Origin: Phocaeicola plebeius DSM 17135
GTDB lineage: Bacteria; Bacteroidota; Bacteroidia; Bacteroidales; Bacteroidaceae
DNA length: 64,000 bases
Reading direction: 5' to 3'
Assembly (NCBI RefSeq): GCF_000187895.1
Contig: NZ_DS990134.1
Span: 658,257 to 722,256, forward strand
Shown here in pieces: positions 47,657-56,449 of the stretch (position 1 is its first letter; each line of letters starts with the position of its first letter). The notes below the pieces were generated by a model that searched no databases, was not told the DNA's origin, and saw nothing but the letters and a program-made list of their open reading frames with translations. The translations under genes were made by a program, and so were the position numbers.

Positions 47657-48481
47657 ATGAAAAAGATAGGATTATTGCTCGTTCCGATGGCACTGGCACT
47701 TTCTGCTTGCCAGAACGGTGAGAAGCAGGCTGGACAGTTGTTTCAGCGTGCGGAAGCTGCGTATGCGGCAGGTGAGTACAGCCTGGCTAAATTGCAGATA
47801 GATAGTATTCGTACCCTGTATCCCAAGGCATTTGAAGTGCGCAAGGCGGGTATCAAACTGATGCAGCAGATTGACCTGGCAGAACAGACCAAGACTTTGG
47901 CTTATCTGGACAGCATGATGACGGTGAAGCAGGCTGCGCTTGACTCCATCAAGGGAAAGTTTGTGCTGGAGAAGGATACGGCCTATCAGGAAGTAGGAAA
48001 TTATTTCTATCCCACTCAGGTGGTCGAGAAAAACATCGGCCGTTCGTTCTTGCGTGCGCAAGTGAGCGAATTAGGCGAGATGTCGCTGACCTCTATTTAT
48101 TGTGCGGGAGGAAGTATTCATCATACGGCTGTAAAGGTTTCTGTGGATGATACTTTTGCGGAGACTCCTACGTCAATAGATAGTTATGAAACTACAGACT
48201 TAGGACGTCCGGTAGAAAAGGCCGACTATAAATTGGGTAATGACGGAGGGGTGATTGCATTTCTGGTTGCCAATCGTGATAAGAAAAACATCCGTCTGGA
48301 ATTTATCGGCGACCGGAATTATAAGACAGTGATGCATCCAAATGACGTGAAGGCAGTCGCAGAACTGAGTGAGCTGGCACGTGTGTTGTCTGCCATCGAA
48401 GAAATCAAGAAAGAACAGAAAGAAGCCAACTTGAAAATCAAGTTTGTGAAACGGAAGATGGAAGAGAATACGGAAGAGTGA
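47657..48481 (+). CDS. Coiled-coil lipoprotein of unknown function
   Basis: A 274-residue lipoprotein (signal MKKIGLLLVPMALALSAC). After the cysteine comes a TPR-like helix pair (GQLFQRAEAAYAAGEYSLAKLQ), a helical stretch, a beta-rich middle and a Lys/Glu-rich helical C-terminus (EIKKEQKEANLKIKFVKRK). I do not recognise a named family; similar proteins occur in other Bacteroidales as far as I recall. It is followed 5 nt later by a 30-residue membrane peptide gene. Confidence 0.8.
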   Translation: MKKIGLLLVPMALALSACQNGEKQAGQLFQRAEAAYAAGEYSLAKLQIDSIRTLYPKAFEVRKAGIKLMQQIDLAEQTKTLAYLDSMMTVKQAALDSIKGKFVLEKDTAYQEVGNYFYPTQVVEKNIGRSFLRAQVSELGEMSLTSIYCAGGSIHHTAVKVSVDDTFAETPTSIDSYETTDLGRPVEKADYKLGNDGGVIAFLVANRDKKNIRLEFIGDRNYKTVMHPNDVKAVAELSELARVLSAIEEIKKEQKEANLKIKFVKRKMEENTEE

Positions 48482-48486
48482 ATTAC

Positions 48487-48579
48487 ATGCCTGAGAAACT
48501 ACCGATTGTTATTCGTAAGATGATTCTTGTAGTTATCGGACTCATGCTTCTCTTAGTGTCTTTCTGTTTTTTAGGTTAA
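48487..48579 (+). CDS. 30-residue single-helix membrane peptide
   Basis: A short frame from ATG at 48487 to TAA at 48579. The peptide has a basic N-terminus (MPEKLPIVIRK) and one hydrophobic helix (MILVVIGLMLLLVSFCFLG). It starts 5 nt after the upstream lipoprotein stop and ends 19 nt before the next gene, filling the gap neatly. This fits a real small membrane protein, but there is no homology evidence. Confidence 0.5.
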   Translation: MPEKLPIVIRKMILVVIGLMLLLVSFCFLG

Positions 48580-48598
48580 TAATAAAAGACATAGTTTT

Positions 48599-49480
48599 AT
48601 GAAACATTGTATTTTATTTTTTGTGTGGGTACTGCTGATGGGGGAAATCAATGTTGTGCTCGCACAGACAACAGGTAAGCCGCAAAATAATGTAATCAGC
48701 GAAGTCTGTATTCAATCAGGAAAAGAACGTATTTATGGTGTTTTGAGTAAACCCGAGAAAAAAGGAATAAAGCAGCCTGTGGCTATCATAGCTCACGGTT
48801 TTAATGGTACGCATTCGTTCGGGAAAAACTATTTTAGTAGGCTTAATCGTCTTGGATATCAATGTTATGCATTTGATTTTCCTTGTGGTTCAGTAAACAG
48901 TCGCAGCAATAGCAATACTTTGGGTATGTCTGTTATTGATGAACAGCAACATCTGGAAGCGGTTGTACGTTATTTTCAGTCGCAGCCAGATGTGGATGCA
49001 GGGCGTATTGTACTGATTGGAGAAAGTCAGGGTGGACTGGTTTCTTCACTTGTGGCGGCTAATTCTTCTATGGATATTCATCGCTTAATTCTTGTGTTTC
49101 CGGCCCTCTGTATTCCCGATAATTGGAATGAACGTTATAAACAGATTGCTGAAATTCCTGATACGACTTATCTTTGGGGGGTAGGAATAGGACGCCGTTT
49201 CTTTACTGAACTACGCTATTTAAAGCCCATGGATATTATCGGGCGTTACGAACGTCCGGTGTTGATTATTCATGGAGATGCGGATGTGGTGGTTCCTGTA
49301 GAGTATTCACATGCTGCGGTGAAAGCTTATCGCGACGCACGTCTTATTGTGCTTGAAGGTGAAGGGCATGGCTTTAAACCGCAGGGATTTGAGCGTTCGC
49401 TGGATGAAATTGAAAAATTCCTTTTGAATGAATATAAGGAAAACGGACAGACCTCCTCGTTGGAGAGGAGGGGTAAGTAG
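48599..49480 (+). CDS. Secreted alpha/beta hydrolase
   Basis: A 293-residue alpha/beta-hydrolase with a signal peptide (ends VVLAQ). It has the oxyanion region AIIAHGFNGT, the nucleophile Ser143 in GESQGG, and the acid and His in IIHGDADVVVP and EGEGHGFK. It resembles acyl or feruloyl esterases and S9-like hydrolases; the substrate is unknown. The last residues (TSSLERRGK) are encoded by a short inverted repeat at 49452-49471, so the original C-terminus may have been shorter. Confidence 0.85.
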   Translation: MKHCILFFVWVLLMGEINVVLAQTTGKPQNNVISEVCIQSGKERIYGVLSKPEKKGIKQPVAIIAHGFNGTHSFGKNYFSRLNRLGYQCYAFDFPCGSVNSRSNSNTLGMSVIDEQQHLEAVVRYFQSQPDVDAGRIVLIGESQGGLVSSLVAANSSMDIHRLILVFPALCIPDNWNERYKQIAEIPDTTYLWGVGIGRRFFTELRYLKPMDIIGRYERPVLIIHGDADVVVPVEYSHAAVKAYRDARLIVLEGEGHGFKPQGFERSLDEIEKFLLNEYKENGQTSSLERRGK

Positions 49481-49496
49481 GGAAGACTCTCCTGTC
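49446..49496. repeat. Nested inverted repeat at the hydrolase gene end
   Basis: CCTCCTC (49452-49458) pairs with GAGGAGG (49465-49471), and GACAG (49446-49450) with CTGTC (49492-49496). The element covers the last codons and stop of the hydrolase. It looks like a small dispersed palindrome, but no second copy is visible in this window. Confidence 0.4.
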
Positions 49497-49501
49497 TGAC
49501 T

Positions 49502-49564
49502 CAATAAAAAGAATGGCTGCCGGAAAGAACATTGTGTTCTGACCGGCAGTCATTCTTTTTATTG
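49502..49564. terminator. Bidirectional terminator (hydrolase / efflux operon)
   Basis: CAATAAAAAGAATG (49502-49515) pairs with CATTCTTTTTATTG (49551-49564), extended inside by GCTGCCGG/CCGGCAGT. A-rich and T-rich flanks allow termination on both strands, where the hydrolase and MFS genes converge. Confidence 0.92.
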
Positions 49565-49572
49565 GGATAACA

Positions 49573-51141
49573 TTATTCACGTTTCATGATCTGCTTGATG
49601 CGTCGGATGCGAGGCAAACGTCCCACTACATTTTTATTTAAGAACTTCTCGAAGAGAATCAAGGCCAGAAACCACACTCCGACAATGCAGACCCAGCCGT
49701 ACATTTCTTTCAGACTGACCAGGGTGGCCTGCTTCATGGCTTCTCCGTAAATCTGGTGGAAAGTCTGGTTGCTGAGGGCCGTATTTACCTCGTCAAGTTC
49801 AATGGAAAGGGTTTGAAAATTTTCCGGAATAATGTGTTGCAGTACACGGCTGTAGATGGCTCCTCCTAAAACAGAACCGAATCCTGTACGCACGAATCCC
49901 AGAATAGACAGCACCTGGAAGAAGTGCTGGAAAGGTACGATGCCCGTGACGTATACAGTGAGCGAGATGTAAAGAATAATGTAGCCTGCGCCACGAAGCA
50001 TCGTGGGTAAGTAGAGCCATTCGATATTCATTCGCGGGTCGATGAGGAAATACATGACGCACTGGTAACCCACAATCAATGCAAATCCCAGAAATACGGG
50101 TACCTTGTAACCTTTGCGTAGACAGGCATGCCAGTAGTAAGCAAAGGCGCATCCTATTACGGTGCCTGCCAGGTTCCACCAGTTCAGCGATACAGCATTC
50201 AGCACATCGTATTGCAGGATACTGCCTGTAAAGATATTCTGTAATACCGTAGGAGCAGCCAGGAAAAAGCAGAGCATCAGGAACAGGAAGAGCAGCGACG
50301 TAAGGTTCCGGTACTTGAAGGCGGCCAGTTCGATGTACGGATGCCTTCTCACAATCATCCGGTGGATGCTGAGGCCTAGTGAAAGAATGGCAATCAGGGT
50401 GCCCAGGCAGATGGGAAGGGAATCAAACCAGTCGTAGAACTTGCCATATTCGAAAACGAAAATGGTAGACAAGAGAAAAATAGCCCATAAGACACCGCCC
50501 AGCCAGTCGATACCGAACAGCGGCATCGGTTTCATGAACCGGAAGTGATGTGTCAGCGCGGCTACGATTCCCCATCCTACGAACAGCAGCCCCATGATGC
50601 ACCAGTGCATGTAGCGCCAGTCGGCCCAGTAGCCGAGGTATACGGTCAGCAGTCCGGAAAGCTGGATACTTCCTAATACAATCAGGTAGACCACGGGGAA
50701 GAATACGGCAAAATCGCGGGTCGGCGTAATGCTTAATTGTACGTTGGAGAGTGCTTCAAAAGTTCCCCACATACGTAGCATCCCGGCAATGAAGCAGACG
50801 AGTACTAACACTGGAAGGCTGTCTGTGTGCATTGTAATGAAGTTGCAGGCAATCAGTGCCGGATAAATGAACAGCAATATGCTGCGGGTGGTAAACCGGA
50901 ACTTCAGCCGGAACAGGATGGGGAAGATGATGGTCATGCCCACAAAAGAGGCATAGCCGGCCATCATGATGTCTTCTTGCATCAATGCCAGTGAGCCCAC
51001 CATCTGCGATACAGACGACAGATATATGCCTCCGCTGAACTGAAAGCTGAGCGCCAGAAACAGGCAGAGAAACACACGCAACTTGTCCGGCACAAAGTCG
51101 CGGAACATCATGACGCGTGTAGGAATATTGGGACCGGCCAT
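49573..51141 (-). CDS. MFS efflux transporter, DHA2/EmrB type
   Basis: A 522-residue inner-membrane permease with about fourteen membrane segments, the DHA2 layout of EmrB-like drug:proton antiporters. It starts MAGPNIPTRVMMFRDFVPDK. Together with the fusion protein (gap 1 nt) and TolC-like channel upstream it forms a tripartite pump; the AraC regulator gene is divergent. The exported compound is unknown; bile acids, fatty acids and antibiotics are typical. Confidence 0.9.
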   Translation of the reverse strand: MAGPNIPTRVMMFRDFVPDKLRVFLCLFLALSFQFSGGIYLSSVSQMVGSLALMQEDIMMAGYASFVGMTIIFPILFRLKFRFTTRSILLFIYPALIACNFITMHTDSLPVLVLVCFIAGMLRMWGTFEALSNVQLSITPTRDFAVFFPVVYLIVLGSIQLSGLLTVYLGYWADWRYMHWCIMGLLFVGWGIVAALTHHFRFMKPMPLFGIDWLGGVLWAIFLLSTIFVFEYGKFYDWFDSLPICLGTLIAILSLGLSIHRMIVRRHPYIELAAFKYRNLTSLLFLFLMLCFFLAAPTVLQNIFTGSILQYDVLNAVSLNWWNLAGTVIGCAFAYYWHACLRKGYKVPVFLGFALIVGYQCVMYFLIDPRMNIEWLYLPTMLRGAGYIILYISLTVYVTGIVPFQHFFQVLSILGFVRTGFGSVLGGAIYSRVLQHIIPENFQTLSIELDEVNTALSNQTFHQIYGEAMKQATLVSLKEMYGWVCIVGVWFLALILFEKFLNKNVVGRLPRIRRIKQIMKRE

Positions 51142-51142
51142 A

Positions 51143-52180
51143 TCAGTATCTTACTTTACATTCCACATTCATTCCGGCACGGAGGCGGGCAAGGTCTTCT
51201 TTCTTATTGTCGGAGGTAAATTCGATGCGGACCGGTATGCGCTGTTCCACTTTGACAAAGTTACCCGCGGAGTTGTCCTGTGGCATTAGAGACAAAGAGG
51301 AACCGGTGGCATCCGAAATGGAAGAAACCACTCCTGTAAATTTGACTCCCGGCACTGCATCCACTTCAATGTCTACTTTTTGTCCGTTTTGCATGACAGA
51401 AGTCTGTGTTTCCTTGTAGTTGGCAATCACCCATTTCTCGGAATTATCGATCAGGGTCACCATGGTCTGCCCGGGTTGTACAAGCTGGCCTTCGTGGATG
51501 TTTTTCCGTCCGGTCATACCGTCGGCAGTAGCCAGAATGACAGTGTACGACAAGTTCAGACGAGCCAGGTTAAATTCAGCCTCGGCCACTTTGATGGCCG
51601 CATCGTTCTGCTCCAGGCGCTGGGTCTGTTCGTGTTTCACCAATGAGGTGGACTGCTTCTGGCGTGTCATTTGTTCATAGCGTGCCTTGGCGGCTTCGTA
51701 TTCTGTTTTCACACGGTCGAACTGCTGGGCAGTTACGGCGTTTTTCTTAATCATTTCCGAATAACGCTTGTAGTCGGCTTCTGCATTTTTCAGTCGTACG
51801 CTTGCTTCACGGACGCCGGCATCGGTTACCAGAATGTTACTTTCAGTGGTGCTGATAGTGGTGTGCATGGCATCTTTTCCTACTAATGCGTTCTTGTAGT
51901 TGGCTTCGGCCTGTGCCAGACGCAGCAGGTATTCCGAATCTTCAATCACGAGCAAGGTATCTCCCTTATGCACTTTCTGGTATTCTTCAAAATAGATTTT
52001 CTTGATGAATCCCGGTACACGGGTATTGATGGGAGTGATGTGCTGCTTGATTTGTGCATTGTCTGTATATTCCACGTTGCCTAAATGGATGAAGTGGCTG
52101 CTTACCCAGCAGATTCCTGCCAGGATGATGACGGTCAGAATGATGTTTGAAATCTGTCTGTTTCTTTTTATATTAGCCAT
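51143..52180 (-). CDS. HlyD/EmrA-family membrane fusion protein
   Basis: A 345-residue periplasmic adaptor. It has one N-terminal membrane segment (about 11-29), a biotinyl-lipoyl-like half (RVPGFIKKIYFEEYQKVHKGD), a coiled-coil hairpin (about 80-205) and the second lipoyl/beta-barrel part (GRKNIHEGQLVQPGQTMV). It bridges the MFS permease (downstream) to the TolC-like channel (upstream by 44 nt). Confidence 0.94.
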   Translation of the reverse strand: MANIKRNRQISNIILTVIILAGICWVSSHFIHLGNVEYTDNAQIKQHITPINTRVPGFIKKIYFEEYQKVHKGDTLLVIEDSEYLLRLAQAEANYKNALVGKDAMHTTISTTESNILVTDAGVREASVRLKNAEADYKRYSEMIKKNAVTAQQFDRVKTEYEAAKARYEQMTRQKQSTSLVKHEQTQRLEQNDAAIKVAEAEFNLARLNLSYTVILATADGMTGRKNIHEGQLVQPGQTMVTLIDNSEKWVIANYKETQTSVMQNGQKVDIEVDAVPGVKFTGVVSSISDATGSSLSLMPQDNSAGNFVKVEQRIPVRIEFTSDNKKEDLARLRAGMNVECKVRY

Positions 52181-52224
52181 GGTGTGTTTCTTTAATTTTG
52201 TGGTTCTTGAAAATGAAAAGTAAA

Positions 52225-53532
52225 TTATAATGTACCTACTGTCTTCTTCAGCATGAAGTACTGGTAAAGGATACCTATCTGTGCGTTGGCCAGCTCAAGT
52301 TCGCTGCTCAACTGTATGTTGCTGGCATCCAGCATGTCGGTCACCAGCGACAGCCCGTTGAGGTAGCGGCTGTGCACCACTTCGTAGTTTTCGTGTGCCA
52401 GCTGTACACTTTTCTCCTTGGTATCCAGTCGGGTATAAGCTTCTTCCAGTTGGATATAGGCAGCATTGATGCCATTGGAAAGTTGTTCATCGGCCAGCCG
52501 TTTGCTTTCCTGTGCTTTAAGGGTTGCCAGTTTGGCCTGTTTCAGCTTTTTGTTGTTTTTGAACAGTGAATCAAACTTGTACGTTACGTTTACCCCTACG
52601 AACCAGTAATTGAAATTCTTGTTGATAGGTGGTACTTCTATCAGAATAGGTCCGTCAAAGTTGTTGCTGGCCATCAGTCCGATGGTAGGGCGGCGTCCGG
52701 CGCGGATAAGATTCTGTTGTCTTTCGCTCATCTGAATGCCTAAGTCGGCCAGTTGCATCACCGGAGCATTGTTGCGTTCATTTTGCCAGTGCAACTCGTT
52801 TTTCTTATCCAGGTTCATGGAAAGCAAGGTGGTGTCCGGAAAGATTTCGGTATTTGTTTCCAGTCCGATGGTGGTGACCAGTTGTCGGTTCAGAATCCGG
52901 ATACGATTCGACACATTGGTTCGTCCCAGTTCCAGGTTCTTGAGCTGAAGTTCATAGCGGGTGATGTCACTCTTTAGGGCGGTTCCCTGCTCAAAAGCCG
53001 ATTCTATTTCTTTAATAAGCAGTCGGGTTTGTTCAATGTTTTTTTCATATACCCGTTTCTGGTTGTGAAGTTGGAACAAGTCCAGGTAGTGACCTACCAG
53101 CATGAAGCGTACATTCTGCTGGTCGTTGTCCAGTTCGGCTTCAGCCATTTTCTTTTGAAGTTCACTCATTTCAATACCGGTGGAAATAGCTCCTCCGGTG
53201 TACACTGCCTGGGTAGCCTTAAAGGCAAAATTGTTTCCCCAGTGAGGCATTTCTGCTTTCATTCCATTGGAAAAGTCACGGTCGCTCATCCATCCGTCAC
53301 CAATGTAGCTGAAAGACAGACTGGCTTCTAAAGAAGGCAATCGGTCATTCTTGGCCACTTTAATGGCTTGTATGGCTTCGTCTACAGCCAACTGATGTAC
53401 TTTCAGACTTTTGCTATGCGTATCTGCCAGTTCGAAAAGCTCCTCTATCGTGAGAGCTTTCTGTTGCTGGGCCGACAGAGGAATGAGTCCGATGCATCCC
53501 AGCAATCCAGTTATTACACGTTTGCGAATCAT
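52225..53532 (-). CDS. TolC-family outer-membrane efflux channel
   Basis: A 435-residue outer-membrane factor with a signal peptide (ends LSAQQ) and two repeated long-helix regions typical of TolC (ESAFEQGTALKSDITRYELQL; NYEVVHSRYLNGLSLVTDML). It is the first gene of the channel - adaptor - permease operon. The upstream intergenic region (53533-53697) is shared with the divergent AraC gene. Confidence 0.94.
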   Translation of the reverse strand: MIRKRVITGLLGCIGLIPLSAQQQKALTIEELFELADTHSKSLKVHQLAVDEAIQAIKVAKNDRLPSLEASLSFSYIGDGWMSDRDFSNGMKAEMPHWGNNFAFKATQAVYTGGAISTGIEMSELQKKMAEAELDNDQQNVRFMLVGHYLDLFQLHNQKRVYEKNIEQTRLLIKEIESAFEQGTALKSDITRYELQLKNLELGRTNVSNRIRILNRQLVTTIGLETNTEIFPDTTLLSMNLDKKNELHWQNERNNAPVMQLADLGIQMSERQQNLIRAGRRPTIGLMASNNFDGPILIEVPPINKNFNYWFVGVNVTYKFDSLFKNNKKLKQAKLATLKAQESKRLADEQLSNGINAAYIQLEEAYTRLDTKEKSVQLAHENYEVVHSRYLNGLSLVTDMLDASNIQLSSELELANAQIGILYQYFMLKKTVGTL

Positions 53533-53644
53533 AAATTACGTTATGGTCTTAATTATCGCTGCAAAGTTCACGCTTTTATGCCAAACGCCTGATGTCTGGA
53601 TTTAGAAGGAATTTGTCTGATTTGAAACTTCTGTTCTCTTATAC

Positions 53645-53675
53645 TTGAACATTCAAAAGGCATTTCTTATCTTTA
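53645..53675 (+). promoter_or_regulatory. Possible promoter of the AraC gene
   Basis: TTG at 53645-53647 and TATCTTTA at 53668-53675 are 20 nt apart, one mismatch from the -7 consensus (A for G). It ends 22 nt before the ATG. Confidence 0.45.
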
Positions 53676-53697
53676 CAAGACGAAAAGGATTTGTCTT

Positions 53698-54600
53698 ATG
53701 GAACATTATCAGATAGTTAACATACAAGAAGTCTTGGAGCAGAAGGAGGGAGTGGCTTATCAGGGAGAAATAGGTGTGTTTGTTCCGGATAATACCTGTG
53801 ATTTTGCTTTGGCAGAAGGAAATCCTGTGTATGTCAACGCTTTCTCATACGTATTGGTCCTTGGAGGAAGTGCCTCTCTGTCGGTTGACGAGCATGTGTA
53901 TGAGATTTTTGCAAATCAGATTTGTGTGTTGTCACCGCTGCATTTAACTTGTTTTTCTCGTGTCTCGGATGATTTTAAGTGTATGTTTTTGTGTCTTCAC
54001 AAAGATTTTGTAGACCGGATAAGTGGGTTTAGTCTGAAACAACGTATATCCAACGGGATGAACTTGCACCGTAATCCGGTGTTAAGCATTGCTGCATGCG
54101 ATATGGAGGTATTGGCAGAGAGCATTGAATACATCCGAAGCCAGATTTTGCGCAAAGGACACTTGTATCACCAGGAACTGATACAGAATGCATTGGTTAA
54201 ATTTTATCTGGAGCTGGACAATGTGCTTGACCGGAAGACGAATCATGTGGAACAGACCGTTGTTCCAAGCAGAAAGGATGTGAAACTGCGTGAATTTATC
54301 ACGCTTTTAATGCAACATTTTAAAGAAGAACATCAGGTAGCATTTTACGCTGATGCCTTACACATTACTCCGCAATATCTCACATTGCTCGTGAAAAGAC
54401 AGACAGGGAAAACGGTAAATGCGTTTATTTATGAACTGATTTATAGTGAAGCACGCAACCTATTGTTGGCAACGGACCTGAGCATTCAGGAGGTCGCAGC
54501 GAAGCTGAACTTTGCCGATCAGGCCTCATTCAGCAAATTCTTTAAACGGCATTCAGGAAAAGCCCCCCAGGGGTTTAGAGAGATGTCTTCCAAAGATTGA
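53698..54600 (+). CDS. AraC-family transcriptional regulator
   Basis: A 300-residue regulator with an N-terminal cupin-like sensing domain (about 15-130) and a C-terminal double helix-turn-helix (about 195-298: FYADALHITPQYLTLLVKRQ, then AAKLNFADQASFSKFFKRHS). It is divergent from the efflux operon and probably controls it. Its last 82 nt overlap the 3' end of the ECF sigma gene on the other strand. Confidence 0.92.
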   Translation: MEHYQIVNIQEVLEQKEGVAYQGEIGVFVPDNTCDFALAEGNPVYVNAFSYVLVLGGSASLSVDEHVYEIFANQICVLSPLHLTCFSRVSDDFKCMFLCLHKDFVDRISGFSLKQRISNGMNLHRNPVLSIAACDMEVLAESIEYIRSQILRKGHLYHQELIQNALVKFYLELDNVLDRKTNHVEQTVVPSRKDVKLREFITLLMQHFKEEHQVAFYADALHITPQYLTLLVKRQTGKTVNAFIYELIYSEARNLLLATDLSIQEVAAKLNFADQASFSKFFKRHSGKAPQGFREMSSKD

Positions 54601-55163
54601 ATGGAAAAATCAGAATGTGACAATACAGAATATGCAAGCCAGAAGAACAAGATATGTTTTTTTAGGAATTTTGTTGCCAGATACAGGTTTCTGGCAACTC
54701 CTTTTTCGGAGATATGCATTTCTTCTGCAATCTCTTTTACCTTTAATCCTCTTTTTTTACTTAAAATGAATGCGGTTCGTTGCCGTTCAGGAAGCATGTG
54801 AACAAGTTTGTCTATGTACTTTTTTAAATCTTCAGCTTCTATTCCTTGTTCAATTTCATTTGAGGCTTCTGTTGCCAGCTGTAATGTCTCAGCTAGTTTT
54901 TCTTCATTGATAGATTTGCGGATATGGTTGAATATCAAATTTCTTGTGATAATGAAAAGTAGTCCGTCCAGATCTTTTTCTTCGTCCAACAGTTCGCGCT
55001 TTTCCCAAAGTTTAATAAATACTTGCTGTGTAATTTCTTCCTTCTCGTAGTTATCCATGAGATACAGGCCTGTAAAACGATATACGATGTTCCAATATCG
55101 GTCAAAAATTGCTTTAAAGGCCTTGGAATTCCCTTGTTTAATTTGACGGATAGTATTAATCAT
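54519..55163 (-). CDS. ECF RNA polymerase sigma factor (FecI-type, PUL 2)
   Basis: A 214-residue ECF sigma factor. Region 2 (AFKAIFDRYWNIVYRFTGLYL, EITQQVFIKLWEKR) and region 4 (LPERQRTAFILSKKRGLKVK, EIAEEMHISEKGVARNLYLA) are clear. About forty residues follow region 4 (from HILFFWLAYSV), encoded largely opposite the AraC gene; this tail is not typical of the family. It should be held by the FecR-type protein and activate the PUL 2 SusC promoter. Unusually it is divergent from its FecR gene, not in tandem. Confidence 0.92.
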   Translation of the reverse strand: MINTIRQIKQGNSKAFKAIFDRYWNIVYRFTGLYLMDNYEKEEITQQVFIKLWEKRELLDEEKDLDGLLFIITRNLIFNHIRKSINEEKLAETLQLATEASNEIEQGIEAEDLKKYIDKLVHMLPERQRTAFILSKKRGLKVKEIAEEMHISEKGVARNLYLATKFLKKHILFFWLAYSVLSHSDFSIQSLEDISLNPWGAFPECRLKNLLNEA

Positions 55164-55212
55164 ACTGCGAGGTCGAAAAAAATTATTAGCGTTCTTTAAA
55201 TATTCTATGTGT

Positions 55213-55221
55213 GCAAATGTA
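55213..55221 (-). promoter_or_regulatory. -7 box for the ECF sigma gene
   Basis: Minus-strand TACATTTGC at 55221-55213 is a perfect -7 box 50 nt before the sigma ATG at 55163, matching the housekeeping sigma factor. Confidence 0.65.
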
Positions 55222-55294
55222 GATAAATAATCTTATTATTGAAAATCTTTTGAATAAAATGAATACGAATGTAAAAAATAACAATAAAGTGATA

Positions 55295-55302
55295 TAGCTT
55301 TG
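55295..55302 (+). promoter_or_regulatory. -7 box for the FecR gene
   Basis: TAGCTTTG at 55295-55302 is a perfect -7 box 54 nt before the FecR ATG. No TTTG at -33 is clear. Confidence 0.55.
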
Positions 55303-55356
55303 TAGTCAATTCTTTTTATGGCGTGTATTTATAGTAAATAAAATAAGTTTAGGTGC

Positions 55357-56247
55357 ATGAACCAGAAAAAACATAAAACAGAAGATTTGGGAAATTGGAA
55401 ACCTTTTGTGGAACAGTTACACAAGGAATGGGAAAAAGTAAAAAGTGAACAGGTGGATGAGAATCTGGAACTTAAAGAAAAGACTTGGAAAAGGGTAGAT
55501 AGAAAAATATTCTCTCCTCGTCGTTATATTTTGCGGGCAGGATGGGCGGTTGCTGCAGCATTAGTAGGGGTTATGCTTTATTGGGGATATAAGATACCTG
55601 AAAAACATGAAATAAAGAGTGTGGCTTATATAGAGCATTCTTATGTAGAAGGCCGTATGTATATATTGCCAGATAGTTCAACTGTTTGGTTGGAACCAGA
55701 GAGTAAGATACGAATTTCTTCAGACTTCCTGAGTAAACGTGAAGTTTGGCTGACAGGAAGTTCTGTCTTCGAAGTAAAAAAGAAAGCCAATACAGATTTC
55801 AAGGTCTATATCAATACAGCTTGTATAGAGGTTAAAGGTACAGTCTTTTCTGTAAATCAACCTACGTTAGATACTTCAATTATAGCCTTATATGAGGGAG
55901 CCATTGATTTTGTTGGTAAAAACCAGTCATTAATTAGTATGGCACCTTCTCAACGTTTAGTATATGATGTACATACCGGTTCTACTTTGGTCGAGAATTT
56001 TCCAGAAAACATACAATGGGTAGATGGAAATTATCGTTTTACGGATATCCGACTTGATAATTTGATGGATTTTATCAGAAAAAAATATCGGGTAGAGGTA
56101 GAATTGGATAAAGCTGTAAATCATAGCTTATTGTTGACTGGCACTATACGAAATGATGAGAGTATAGATGCTGTAATAGAAAAAATATGTTTTTCTTCGC
56201 AACTGACTTATAAGAAAAATGGTTCCCATTATTTGTTGATGAAATAG
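55357..56247 (+). CDS. FecR-family anti-sigma factor
   Basis: A 296-residue inner-membrane anti-sigma factor. The cytoplasmic N-terminus (about 1-60) would bind the sigma factor; one membrane helix follows (about 62-80, WAVAAALVGVMLYWGY); the periplasmic FecR domain (YILPDSSTVWLEPESKIRI) and a C-terminal DUF4974-like domain (YRFTDIRLDNLMDFIRKKY) follow. It should receive the signal from the STN domain of the next SusC protein. A strong terminator separates it from SusC. Confidence 0.94.
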   Translation: MNQKKHKTEDLGNWKPFVEQLHKEWEKVKSEQVDENLELKEKTWKRVDRKIFSPRRYILRAGWAVAAALVGVMLYWGYKIPEKHEIKSVAYIEHSYVEGRMYILPDSSTVWLEPESKIRISSDFLSKREVWLTGSSVFEVKKKANTDFKVYINTACIEVKGTVFSVNQPTLDTSIIALYEGAIDFVGKNQSLISMAPSQRLVYDVHTGSTLVENFPENIQWVDGNYRFTDIRLDNLMDFIRKKYRVEVELDKAVNHSLLLTGTIRNDESIDAVIEKICFSSQLTYKKNGSHYLLMK

Positions 56248-56278
56248 AATTTATTGCTGATATATAATAGATGTATAT

Positions 56279-56322
56279 TCCCCGTGAAACTTTGTGTTTG
56301 TAAGTCTCACGGGGATTTTTTA
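56279..56322 (+). terminator. Rho-independent terminator after FecR
   Basis: TCCCCGTGAAAC (56279-56290) pairs with GTCTCACGGGGA (56304-56315) with one mismatch, followed by TTTTTTATTT. SusC downstream therefore needs its own, probably sigma-dependent, promoter in 56323-56449; no housekeeping -7 box is visible there. Confidence 0.88.
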
Positions 56323-56449
56323 TTTCTATAGATAAAAATATTTTTAGAAAAAATCTTATTACCCATGTAGTCTTTTTTTCATGATAAGTGTATTTATTAC
56401 AAAACCTAATTCTTGAATGATGGTTAACTATAAATTAAACACATGAAAA

